From: Gardnerella vaginalis ATCC 14018 = JCM 11026
GTDB taxonomy: Bacteria > Actinomycetota > Actinomycetes > Actinomycetales > Bifidobacteriaceae
NCBI RefSeq assembly: GCF_001042655.1
Contig: NZ_AP012332.1
Coordinates: 1,240,001 to 1,304,000, forward strand
Length of the DNA: 64,000 bases
Direction of reading: 5' to 3'
Shown: piece by piece, positions 46,116 to 54,802 of the stretch
Layout of the letters: every line of letters starts with the position of its first letter
How positions within the stretch are numbered: position 1 is the first letter of the stretch
Program-made: the position numbers and the translations under genes
The notes under the pieces: generated by a model
What the model was told of the DNA's origin: nothing
Database searches by the model: none
What the model saw: only the letters and a program-made list of their open reading frames with translations

Positions 46116-47708
46116 TTACTTTGACGCGCACTGAGCCATCCAAGCCTCTACATCATCAATCTGCTTAGGAATATCGATAGAAAGCCATTCAGGGCCATTC
46201 TCCGTCATCAAAACATCGTCTTCAATGCGGATTCCGATTCCGCGCATTTCTGGCGGAAGCATAAGATCATTGGCAGCAAAGTACAAGCCAGGCTCGATTG
46301 TGAAAATCATTCCTGGAGTAATCTTCGCACCCTGATACGCCTCGTAGCGAGCTTGAGCGCAATCGTGAACATCTAGACCCAAATGGTGAGCAACACCACA
46401 CGCATGCCAACGACGATGCTGCTGACCTTGCGGCGAAAGCGATTCTTCAACGCTAACCTTTAGAATACCCCACTCGTACAAATGCTCCGCAAGCACGCGC
46501 ATGCAAGCGTGGTGAATATCGCTGTAAGTTGCGCCTGGCTTAGCCGCTTCAAAACCAGCTTGCTGAGCGTCTAGAACGCATTGGTAAAGCTTCTTTTGCA
46601 AATCTGTAAACTTGCCGTTTGTTGGGAAAGTTCGCGTAATGTCTGCCGTGTAAAGGCTGTTGACTTCTACGCCTGCATCAATCAAAAGAAGATCCCCGCT
46701 AGAAACCACGCCCGTGTTGCGCATCCAATGCAAAATTGGAGCGTGCTTTCCAGAAGCAACAATCGTATCGTAGCCAACCTCGTTTCCAACTTCTCGAGCA
46801 ACGGAGTTAAAAGCGCCTTCAATCATGCGCTCAGAATGCTCTTTGCCTAAAGCTTGAGGTAAACGCGTAAGCATGCGATCAAAGCCTAACTTTGTAGCAG
46901 CAACAGCTTTGCGCATTTCACCAATCTCGTAAGCATCTTTAAGCATACGAGCTTCGGCTGCTACTTCGTGCAATTTATCGTCTGCAGCAATATTTGCATC
47001 TTCGTCGCTAAATCCGCTCGCTTCTCTTAACTCATCTACACGTGCTGTTAAATCGGAGTCCGCTTCTCGCACAATTCGCACACGCACGCTTTCGGCAGAG
47101 CTATTATCGTCGCTAACATTTTTTGCGATTGCGTCGTCAAGCTCCGCAATATCGCGCGTTTCAATGCCTGTCATAGCTTTCAACTCTTTGAGTCCTGCGC
47201 GAGGACCAACCCAGTATTCACCGTAGTGCGGGTCTTTGTAGAACGCATCAGTGCTATTGTCTGCGCGAGGAGCCACAAAAAGCTGCGGAACGTGAGTTTC
47301 GCCAGCCGATTCCTCGTCGCTACCTGCTTGCACCGGATCAAGTACAAGAACAGCGCCAGCTTCGTAATCCTGACCCAAGCCAGTGTAGTATGCGAAAGTT
47401 GTGTCTGGTCTAAAAGCGTAGTCGCAATCGTTATTGCGTACTTTTGGCTGACCTGCTGGGATAACAAGGCGCTCGCCTGGGAACCTCTTACCAAGCGCTT
47501 CTAAGCGTGCTGGCGTGTACTTTGAGGACTCAAGCGGTTCGATTTGTGGCTCCTGGTTATCCCAGCCACTAGTCATAAACTCTTTAAAGGAATCGCTGTT
47601 TGGGCGCAAAGATCGATTGTTTACGCGGTCTTGCGCTTTCTGCGTACCATCCGCGTTTAGTTGCTCACCATGTATTGTTGGCGTTGATTGATGCATATCT
47701 TCTGCCAT
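46116..47708 (-). CDS. pepP: Xaa-Pro aminopeptidase
   Basis: 530 residues. Removes N-terminal residues before proline from peptides. An N-terminal AMP_N domain (about 60-190) precedes the pita-bread fold. Metal ligands are visible in LLIDAGVEVNSLYTADITRTFP (two Asp), GVAHHLGLDVHD (His), IFTIEPGLYF (Glu) and GIRIEDDVLMTENGPEWLS (Glu). AAGGAG lies before the ATG. No signal peptide, so cytoplasmic. It lies just downstream of pepN on the same strand, and both serve peptide use. Confidence 0.94.
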   Translation of the reverse strand: MAEDMHQSTPTIHGEQLNADGTQKAQDRVNNRSLRPNSDSFKEFMTSGWDNQEPQIEPLESSKYTPARLEALGKRFPGERLVIPAGQPKVRNNDCDYAFRPDTTFAYYTGLGQDYEAGAVLVLDPVQAGSDEESAGETHVPQLFVAPRADNSTDAFYKDPHYGEYWVGPRAGLKELKAMTGIETRDIAELDDAIAKNVSDDNSSAESVRVRIVREADSDLTARVDELREASGFSDEDANIAADDKLHEVAAEARMLKDAYEIGEMRKAVAATKLGFDRMLTRLPQALGKEHSERMIEGAFNSVAREVGNEVGYDTIVASGKHAPILHWMRNTGVVSSGDLLLIDAGVEVNSLYTADITRTFPTNGKFTDLQKKLYQCVLDAQQAGFEAAKPGATYSDIHHACMRVLAEHLYEWGILKVSVEESLSPQGQQHRRWHACGVAHHLGLDVHDCAQARYEAYQGAKITPGMIFTIEPGLYFAANDLMLPPEMRGIGIRIEDDVLMTENGPEWLSIDIPKQIDDVEAWMAQCASK

Positions 47709-47829
47709 CTTGCGACTCCTTGAATTAATCTTTAATCAACCTAATCTTTAATAAACTTAGATTCAATCTACATTTCCCTATTTTCTTATTAGGAATGTAC
47801 ATTGAAAATAGCCATTAACTTGCAAAATA

Positions 47830-50442
47830 CTAAAGCGAAGCGTTGTAATGCTGCACCTTAAGCGTACGGCGAGAAGAATCAAGCTTGCCGAGCACCATAC
47901 GACGCAAAGCTTGATCCGCATCCTTATGCTCATCAAGCCAGCGCTGTCCGCGCTCAACTAATTCGTCTACATCCGCATAATTTGGATACAAGCCTTCAAT
48001 CAAAGTTTCCGCCATATGGAATGTGCGATTCTTCCAAATCCACTCAACTTCAGCAAAGTAGCGCTCAACATAAGGCTTAACCAAATCGCCTTTAGCTGTG
48101 CTTGCAAAGCCAGCAACCACAGCACCCATTTGCATATTAGTCAAATTGAGATTACGCAAAGCCTGTTCAAAAGCCCAATCCTTAGCTTCTGCAGTTGATC
48201 GAGCCGCACGAGCTTGGTAAGCGTATTCGCGATTCTCGGTAGTATCGCGCTTTTTAAGTTCCGCGTCAATTCCAGCTTCGTCCAAAGCGTTCACGCCTGC
48301 GAGCGCAATAAGAATGCTCCAGCGCAAGTCGTTGTCGATTTCCAAGCCTTCTAAGCGCACGGAACCGTCAAGTAATCCGTTAGCTACGCGCACAAACTCA
48401 GCATCTCCAACTTCGCCGTATCCAAGATAAGCCTTGAGCAACTGGAATTGCTCGTCAGAACCTGCAGAAGCTGCCAAAGCCAACTGCCAAAGTTCGTGAG
48501 CTACATGCTTTGCGACTTCTGCTTGACGCTCAGGCACCACGTAGTGGCTTGCAGTTACCTTTACTTGACCAAGAGCATAGCGGAAAGTAGTTGATTCGCG
48601 CTCAGTTGCCAAAGCTTTAAGGCTAAGTTCCACGAAGCGTTCTGCTGGGAATTCTGCGTCGCGAGTCATATCCCACAATGCGAGCCAAATAAGCGAGCGA
48701 GTCAAAGAATCCTTGAAACGATACAAGTTTTCTGCAGCAAACTCAAGCGACTTTGCGTCAAAACGCAACTTTGTGTACGTTAAATCGTCGTCGTTCACGA
48801 GAATAAGCGCAGGCATTTTTTCGCCGCGCGCTTCCGCCACTTCCGTCACTTCGCCGTCAACATCTAGTTCGATTCGCTTTGTGCGCTTAATTTCGCCACT
48901 TGCTTCGTCTACATTGTAGAATCCAACAGCCAAACGGTGTGCGCGAAGAACAGGATGCTCAGCTGGCGCGCTCTGACGCAAACGCAAGGAAGCAATAGTA
49001 CCGTCAGCTGCTTCTTCGACTTCGGTAGAAATCGTGTTAATTCCAGCCTTTTCAAGCCACTGAGCACTCCAAGCCTTAAGATCGCGTCCGCTTGTAAGCT
49101 CCAACTCGTGCAACAAATCAGCCAAAGTTGCGTTGCTGTATGCATGCTTGCTCAAGTAATTGTGGATTCCTTCAAAGAACTTTTCGCGACCAACGTACGC
49201 TACGAGTTGCTTTAATACGGAAGCTCCCTTTGCGTAAGTGATGCCGTCGAAGTTAACGGAAGTGTCGTTCAAATCGTTGATTGGAGCCACGATTGGGTGG
49301 GTTGTTGGAAGCTGATCTTGATTAAGCGCCCAGCTTTTTTCGCCAGAATTGAAAGTGCTCCAAGCGTCATGCCATTCTGTTGCTTCAGCAGTTGCAAGCG
49401 TAGAAGTGAATTCTGCAAAAGACTCGTTAAGCCACAAATCATTCCACCACTTCATAGTTACGTAATCGCCGAACCACATGTGTGCAAGCTCGTGCAAAAC
49501 TGTTACAACACGACGCTCAGCATATGCGTCCGTGACCTTGGATTCAAACACGTATTGGTCGCGAATTGTAACCATACCAATGTTTTCCATAGCTCCAGCG
49601 TTATATTCTGGCACGTAAATCTGATCGTACTTTGCGTACGGGTATGGCACTCCCCAAGTCTTAGCGTAGAAAGCAAAACCTTTCTTCGTAATATCGAACA
49701 AGTAGTCAACGTCTTTTGCAAAAGCGTCTTTAAGTGCCTGACGGCAGTACATTGCCATTGGCACTACGCGACCGTCTTCGTTGTTGTAAGTCGTATGCCA
49801 CTCAGCATAAGGTCCTGCGCAAATCGCAGTTAAGTAGGAGCTCATTTTTGGAGTTGACTCAAACACCCAGCGCTTCATTCCTTCTACAGCGCCATTTTCC
49901 AAAGTGCCTGCTTCAGTTTCGCGGCCTTCCAGCGCTGTTTCGCTCTTAACTGGCATGTTGGAAGTCACAATCCAGCTTTCTGGAGCATCCACGCTAAAAT
50001 CAAAAACCGCCTTCAAATCTGGCTGATCAAACACTGCGTAAACGCGGCGAGCATCCGGCACCTCGAACTGAGTGTACAAATACACGTTGCCGTCGGAAGG
50101 ATCCACGCTTCTATGTAATCCCTCGCCCGTGTTGGAATATTGGCAGTTTGCTACAACTTCTACGGTATTATGCTCAAGCAGATTTGCTAGCTCAATTCGG
50201 CTGTTTGCAAAAACCTTAGAAACATCAAGAGATGCTCCATTGAGCACAACGGATTCAACGCTGTTTGCAATCAAATCGAGGAAGCTTGTTCCACCAGCTT
50301 TAGCATCAAACTCAATCTTTGTGTGCGATTTAAAATCGCGTCCCCCTTTGCCTAAATCGAGCGCAACATCGTAGTGAATTGGCATTTGAATTGCGCTAAA
50401 ACGTTCCGCCGCTTCTACGCGAGTCAGATTTGCTCCTGGCAT
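47830..50442 (-). CDS. pepN: aminopeptidase N (M1 family)
   Basis: 870 residues, full length. Zinc peptidase that releases N-terminal amino acids. The exopeptidase motif GAMEN is near residue 285 and the zinc site HELAHMWFGDYVTMKWWNDLWLNESFAE near 320. AAGGAAGG precedes the ATG. It shares direction with pepP (121 bases apart) and follows rnj by 36 bases. Confidence 0.96.
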   Translation of the reverse strand: MPGANLTRVEAAERFSAIQMPIHYDVALDLGKGGRDFKSHTKIEFDAKAGGTSFLDLIANSVESVVLNGASLDVSKVFANSRIELANLLEHNTVEVVANCQYSNTGEGLHRSVDPSDGNVYLYTQFEVPDARRVYAVFDQPDLKAVFDFSVDAPESWIVTSNMPVKSETALEGRETEAGTLENGAVEGMKRWVFESTPKMSSYLTAICAGPYAEWHTTYNNEDGRVVPMAMYCRQALKDAFAKDVDYLFDITKKGFAFYAKTWGVPYPYAKYDQIYVPEYNAGAMENIGMVTIRDQYVFESKVTDAYAERRVVTVLHELAHMWFGDYVTMKWWNDLWLNESFAEFTSTLATAEATEWHDAWSTFNSGEKSWALNQDQLPTTHPIVAPINDLNDTSVNFDGITYAKGASVLKQLVAYVGREKFFEGIHNYLSKHAYSNATLADLLHELELTSGRDLKAWSAQWLEKAGINTISTEVEEAADGTIASLRLRQSAPAEHPVLRAHRLAVGFYNVDEASGEIKRTKRIELDVDGEVTEVAEARGEKMPALILVNDDDLTYTKLRFDAKSLEFAAENLYRFKDSLTRSLIWLALWDMTRDAEFPAERFVELSLKALATERESTTFRYALGQVKVTASHYVVPERQAEVAKHVAHELWQLALAASAGSDEQFQLLKAYLGYGEVGDAEFVRVANGLLDGSVRLEGLEIDNDLRWSILIALAGVNALDEAGIDAELKKRDTTENREYAYQARAARSTAEAKDWAFEQALRNLNLTNMQMGAVVAGFASTAKGDLVKPYVERYFAEVEWIWKNRTFHMAETLIEGLYPNYADVDELVERGQRWLDEHKDADQALRRMVLGKLDSSRRTLKVQHYNASL

Positions 50443-50478
50443 ATTTACCTTCCTTTTTATATTTCCTTTATATTTTCC

Positions 50479-52458
50479 TTATTCTTGATTATTTTCTGAA
50501 ATATTTGCTACTACTGGCACAATCATTGGCTTCCTACGCAACGCACGCGCAATCCAACTTCCAAGCGTTCTTCGCATAATCTGCTGAAGCTTATACGTGT
50601 CTTTCTCGCCGTGCATCATGGCATCTTGAAGCTGGAAAACAATTTGAGATCGAACTTTTTCAAAATCAGACTCGTCTTCTGCAACAGCATTCAAGTAAAT
50701 CTTTGGACCTGCTACAACATCTGCGCTATCTGTATTTACCACTATAAAGCTAGACACAAATCCTTCTGTGCCAAGGATTCTACGCTTTTCCAGCTCTTCG
50801 TCTGTAAGCTCGCCAACGGAATCGCCATCAACATACACGTATCCGCATGGCACAGATCCAACAACGGCGGCGTTTCCGTGGTACAAGTCCACAACATCTC
50901 CATCTTCTGCCAAAACAACATTTTTAGGATCCACGCCTGTTTTAACAGCAATCGAACCGTTTGCCACAAGATGCCTGTGTTCGCCGTGAATTGGCATAGC
51001 GCATTTTGGCTTAACAATGTTGTACAAGTAGAGCAACTCACCCTCATTGCAATGACCAGAAACATGAATCGCAGCATTATCTTTGTTGATTACGCGAGCG
51101 CCCATTTGCACAAGCTTGTTGATTACTTTGTAAACTTCATGCTCGTTTCCTGGGATTAGTGAGCTTGCAAGAATTACGGTATCAAGCTCATTAACTGTAA
51201 TATCTTTGTGTATTCCGTCTGCGATTCGCCCAAGAGCTGCCATTGGTTCGCCTTGAGATCCTGTGCACATATACACAAGCTTGTCGTCTTGAATATCTTT
51301 TGCTTGCTTTAAATCTACAACAGTATTTTCTGGAATATGCAAGTAGCCGAGATCTGCCGCAATAGACATATTTCTAACCATTGAGCGCCCAACGAACACA
51401 ACTTTTCGACCATACTTGTGTGCAGCGTCTACGACTTGCTGAACGCGGTGAACATGGCTAGAGAAGCTTGCGACGATTATTTTGCGAGTGGCTTCCGCAA
51501 ACGCGCGATCCAAAGCTGGTCCAATAGTGGTTTCTGGCTTAACGAATCCTGGAACCTCGGCATTTGTGGAATCCGCCATTAATAAATCAATTCCCTGTTC
51601 GCCAAGCTTTCCGAATTCAACTAAATCAGTAAGCCTATGGTCTAGTGGAAGCTGATCTAGCTTTATATCTCCCGTATCAATAAGCGTTCCTGCTGGCGTT
51701 TTTACACACACTGCAAGAGCGTCTGGAATGGAGTGTGTTACGCTAATAAACTCCAAATTAAAAGGACCTATTTTTAGCTTGTCTCTGCCTTCTACATGAA
51801 TCATTTTTGGGTTGATTCTGTGTTCTGCACATTTTGCTTCAACAAAAGCGAGTGTTAATTTAGATCCGATTAGAGGAATGTCTGGACGCATTTTTAGCAA
51901 ATATGGCACGCCACCAATATGGTCTTCATGTCCGTGCGTAAGTACCAGAGCATCTACTTTATCTAACCTGTTTTGAATGTAGTGAAAATCTGGCAAAATC
52001 AGGTCTACGCCTGGCTGCTCTTCTTCTGGGAAAAGCACTCCGCAGTCTATAAGTAAGATATGACCGTTGTATTCTATAACGTTCATATTTCTTCCGATTT
52101 CGCCCAATCCGCCAAGCGGAACAATTCTCATTGACCCCTTGCGATATTTTGGCGGAGCGATTAACGCACCATCGCGCTGATCGTTTACCACTGGTGGAAG
52201 CGCGTTTTTAACTATTTTAGAACTTTTAGAACTTTGCGTATTTTTGATTTTTTTGCTTGCTTTCAAAGATTCGATATTGTTATCGTTAATCTTGTTATCG
52301 ATTGTTTTATTGCTTTTTTTACTTGTATTAGTTGTTTTTTCTTTTTTCACAGTTTTATTTGACTTTTTATTCGTTATTTTTGAAGGTTGGGAGGTTTTTA
52401 CAGAGTCTACAATTTCTGCAAGAATCTCATCCGTCAATTGCATCGTTGTCTTACTCAT
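50479..52458 (-). CDS. rnj: ribonuclease J
   Basis: 659 residues. A metallo-beta-lactamase/beta-CASP nuclease with 5'-3' exo- and endonuclease activity on mRNA and rRNA precursors. Core starts about residue 108 (MRIVPLGGLGEIGRNM); metal motif LTHGHEDHIGG, then the beta-CASP regions and the C-terminal domain. The first 105 residues are Lys/Asn/Ser/Thr-rich low complexity, longer than in most family members; N-terminal extensions are known in actinobacterial RNase J. Start at 52458 has only a weak ribosome site; a Met five codons later is also possible. Confidence 0.93.
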   Translation of the reverse strand: MSKTTMQLTDEILAEIVDSVKTSQPSKITNKKSNKTVKKEKTTNTSKKSNKTIDNKINDNNIESLKASKKIKNTQSSKSSKIVKNALPPVVNDQRDGALIAPPKYRKGSMRIVPLGGLGEIGRNMNVIEYNGHILLIDCGVLFPEEEQPGVDLILPDFHYIQNRLDKVDALVLTHGHEDHIGGVPYLLKMRPDIPLIGSKLTLAFVEAKCAEHRINPKMIHVEGRDKLKIGPFNLEFISVTHSIPDALAVCVKTPAGTLIDTGDIKLDQLPLDHRLTDLVEFGKLGEQGIDLLMADSTNAEVPGFVKPETTIGPALDRAFAEATRKIIVASFSSHVHRVQQVVDAAHKYGRKVVFVGRSMVRNMSIAADLGYLHIPENTVVDLKQAKDIQDDKLVYMCTGSQGEPMAALGRIADGIHKDITVNELDTVILASSLIPGNEHEVYKVINKLVQMGARVINKDNAAIHVSGHCNEGELLYLYNIVKPKCAMPIHGEHRHLVANGSIAVKTGVDPKNVVLAEDGDVVDLYHGNAAVVGSVPCGYVYVDGDSVGELTDEELEKRRILGTEGFVSSFIVVNTDSADVVAGPKIYLNAVAEDESDFEKVRSQIVFQLQDAMMHGEKDTYKLQQIMRRTLGSWIARALRRKPMIVPVVANISENNQE

Positions 52459-52605
52459 CTAATCCATTGTAGCGTTACGCCTCAACGGATTAACACTTAA
52501 AAATATGAAGCAAATCGCTTTGAATTTGTCGTAAATAACCTATAAAGCTAAAGTTAAAGTCAAAATGTTAAAGCGTGTGTTGAAACGTGTGTTAAAGCGT
52601 AAACT

Positions 52606-52749
52606 CTAATGCTTACCGTATTTTTTCCAAATCTTGATTCCGATGCCGATTAGTACTACAACGATTGCGAAAATCATTGAACCTAAAATTGCGGAGCCTG
52701 ATTGAATGTCAGCAAAGCCTGCTGCTGCGAATAAATCTGAACCAAACAT
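52606..52749 (-). CDS. 47-residue single-helix membrane miniprotein
   Basis: Too short for ordinary gene finding. The ATG at 52749 has GAAGG seven bases upstream. The protein starts MFGSDLFAAAGFADIQSG, then has one hydrophobic helix (about residues 20-40) and a basic end IKIWKKYGKH. The layout of short amphipathic start, helix and Lys-rich end, and some residue similarity near the end, recalls the major coat protein of filamentous phages. No phage gene is nearby, so this may be chance or another membrane peptide. No family recognised. Confidence 0.62.
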   Translation of the reverse strand: MFGSDLFAAAGFADIQSGSAILGSMIFAIVVVLIGIGIKIWKKYGKH

Positions 52750-52951
52750 TACACACCTTCTAAAATTCTTGTTTATTATTTATTGTTTTGTTATAAAAAC
52801 CTATTATTCCTAATTCTACAATACTTTTTTGCAAAAGATAATACTCCGAATTGCCTTCGTGCTACGCTTTGAAAACTCAGACAGGTTGTCGCGCTTAGAG
52901 CGTAGCGCGCAAGGGTAATTCTCTGTTTGCTGTTGCGAGATATGCGGATTC

Positions 52952-52985
52952 GTTACATTTGTATTATCGGTGAGGCATTTGTAAC
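52952..52985. repeat. solo 34-nt hairpin, R4 family
   Basis: GTTACATTTGTATTATCG... ending CATTTGTAAC: one unit of the family that forms three-unit arrays at 10444 and 43584, followed by the same GTTTTTTG linker start. Confidence 0.75.
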
Positions 52986-53026
52986 GTTTTTTGCTGTGGC
53001 ATATACCCCTTTTAGTATGAAAAGCG

Positions 53027-54406
53027 TCAGTGTTGTTTGCGTGTTACAATAATCCACCCAATTGACGCGATTGGAATTGCAACAAGCGTAGAAATCCATG
53101 GAACCATCATTCCGCCGTGCGAGCTCCACGCGTCAATCGCAAAGCCCGCGACCATTGATCCAAGAGAAGCGCCAGTTGCAGATGCCGTTGGCAGCCACGA
53201 TAATCCTTCGGTAAGCGAGTGTTCAGGAATCGTGTCTTTAACAATAAGATTTCCAGTTGCAAAAATCGGAGAAACACATAGTCCGCTTAAAAGCTCAAAA
53301 ATGCTTAGAAGCACAAGTCTATCTAAGTTAATGTTCATAAGAATAAAGCCAATAGTAAGAAGGCTTAAAAACACGATTAGATGAGACCAATTAGATCCGC
53401 GGAATTTGTGCGAACCAAAAATAACAGCTCCAACTAAAGATCCGCATGCAAACAGCGCAAGTTGCAAGCCGATTAATTTGTCTAATCCTTGCGCGCGCAT
53501 TGCTGCAGTAACAGATACGTCAAAAGCGCTAAAACTCATATTAAAAACAAGGAACATAACAACAAGTGGTATGATTCCGCGGTAAAGAAGAACGTTTTTA
53601 GGCTTCTTCTTACGATTTTTGTTTTTGAGTTGTTTAAGTGAAAGCCTGTCTATAAGCTTTGTAGTGTTGTTGCTTTTATGTGTGTTTTGTACGTTTTCGC
53701 TTTGCTCGCTTATTGCATTTTGCACGTCTTCGTCGTATTTAGGCGCGCTTTCTACTTGCACGATTTTAATAACCGCTGGCTGTGTGTTTTTAAGTGATAA
53801 GAACCACGCTCCACCTAGTCCACTTGCTAAAACCGGCACAAAAAGTTGAGATACAGGGTGAACGCTAGTGGCAAGCCATGCTGCAAGAATTGGTCCGAAA
53901 ATAAACACAATCTCGTCAATTCCAGATTCAAGCGCATATGCAACGTTTAGTAACGTATCGTCGCTTTGACTTTTAAGTGTGTATGCCCAGCGCGTTCTAA
54001 CAAGCGCGCCGAACGCAAATTGCGTAACTCCCATTAAGATTGCAAGCACAAAAAGTATTGGCAATGGTACACGTATTAGCGCTGCAACAGCAAAAGATAG
54101 CATAGCTACAACTTGCGCGCTTAGAGCAAGTGTTCCAACTTTTCTTTGACCAAATCTATCAAAAAACTTTGCATATAATGGCGTTACGGCTGCTTGTGAT
54201 AGCACGTATGCGGCACTCATAGTGCCTGCAATAGTCCAATTGTTGTAAATGTGATTTAGTGCAAGAACGATTCCTAAACCCATCATCGAAATAGGCAGCC
54301 TTGCTATTGCTCCAGATATGCAAAATGCTCGCGTTCCTTCAAAAGAGAACAATCTTGCATAATTTGACATAGGCGAAGACTTTTGCTGCGCCGATTTCGA
54401 TGACAT
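53027..54406 (-). CDS. MFS transporter
   Basis: 459 residues, about 12 membrane helices in two halves. The loop DRFGQRKVG after helix 2 is the MFS A-motif type. A charged, Lys-rich cytoplasmic loop (about 210-285) joins the halves. AGGGA is seven bases before the ATG at 54406; a GTG two codons earlier is unlikely. Monocistronic. The substrate cannot be told; related proteins export drugs or sugars. Confidence 0.88.
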   Translation of the reverse strand: MSSKSAQQKSSPMSNYARLFSFEGTRAFCISGAIARLPISMMGLGIVLALNHIYNNWTIAGTMSAAYVLSQAAVTPLYAKFFDRFGQRKVGTLALSAQVVAMLSFAVAALIRVPLPILFVLAILMGVTQFAFGALVRTRWAYTLKSQSDDTLLNVAYALESGIDEIVFIFGPILAAWLATSVHPVSQLFVPVLASGLGGAWFLSLKNTQPAVIKIVQVESAPKYDEDVQNAISEQSENVQNTHKSNNTTKLIDRLSLKQLKNKNRKKKPKNVLLYRGIIPLVVMFLVFNMSFSAFDVSVTAAMRAQGLDKLIGLQLALFACGSLVGAVIFGSHKFRGSNWSHLIVFLSLLTIGFILMNINLDRLVLLSIFELLSGLCVSPIFATGNLIVKDTIPEHSLTEGLSWLPTASATGASLGSMVAGFAIDAWSSHGGMMVPWISTLVAIPIASIGWIIVTRKQH

Positions 54407-54515
54407 ATTCACTTCCCTTAAAATTTGTACGCGTTTAACGTGCTTAACATGATTGATTTTTGAGTATCTTTCTAGTCTACATTATGGCGTCAAAGTTTGC
54501 AGATTGATGTTTTGA

Positions 54516-54568
54516 TTTTCCCGTGTTTGTTCCCTTTTTGGTCGATTGGGGAAACAAAAGCGGGAAAA
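54516..54568. repeat. inverted-repeat element R5, copy c
   Basis: TTTTCCCGTGTTTGTTCCC and its near inverse, ending GCGGGAAAA, form a long hairpin. Related to 22757-22801 and 26637-26680. It lies about 80 bases before a homopolymer promoter. Confidence 0.65.
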
Positions 54569-54646
54569 TCGTTCGCGCATTATGCAGATCGAAATCGTCG
54601 ATTCGAACGTTAATCCATAGGTATTTGATAAAATCGCATTGAAAAC

Positions 54647-54674
54647 TTGATACCCCCCCGTAGAGCTGTATACT
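54647..54674 (+). promoter_or_regulatory. homopolymer (C7) promoter of the CAP-domain surface protein
   Basis: TTGATA (54647-54652), seven C (54653-54659), nine bases, TATACT (54669-54674). The spacer of 16 bp is near optimal, so this promoter is probably ON as sequenced. The leader is about 120 bases. Confidence 0.78.
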
Positions 54675-54802
54675 GTTTTCGTATGAAGCAAGGTTTAAAA
54701 AAGATCGCAATGGAAGCGAACAAAAATTGCGATTCTCGCACAAAATCTTGTTTAAATAGCAGAGTCTACTATTTTAATCATTAGAAAGAGGAGAGGTTAG
54801 TT

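Larger units (their letters stand above)
52459..53026. other. intergenic between rnj and the MFS gene
   Basis: Holds a 47-residue membrane miniprotein gene (52606-52749), an R3-like fragment at about 52856-52915 (GCTACGCTTTGAAA and TTAGAGCGTAGCGC) and one solo R4 hairpin. Confidence 0.6.
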
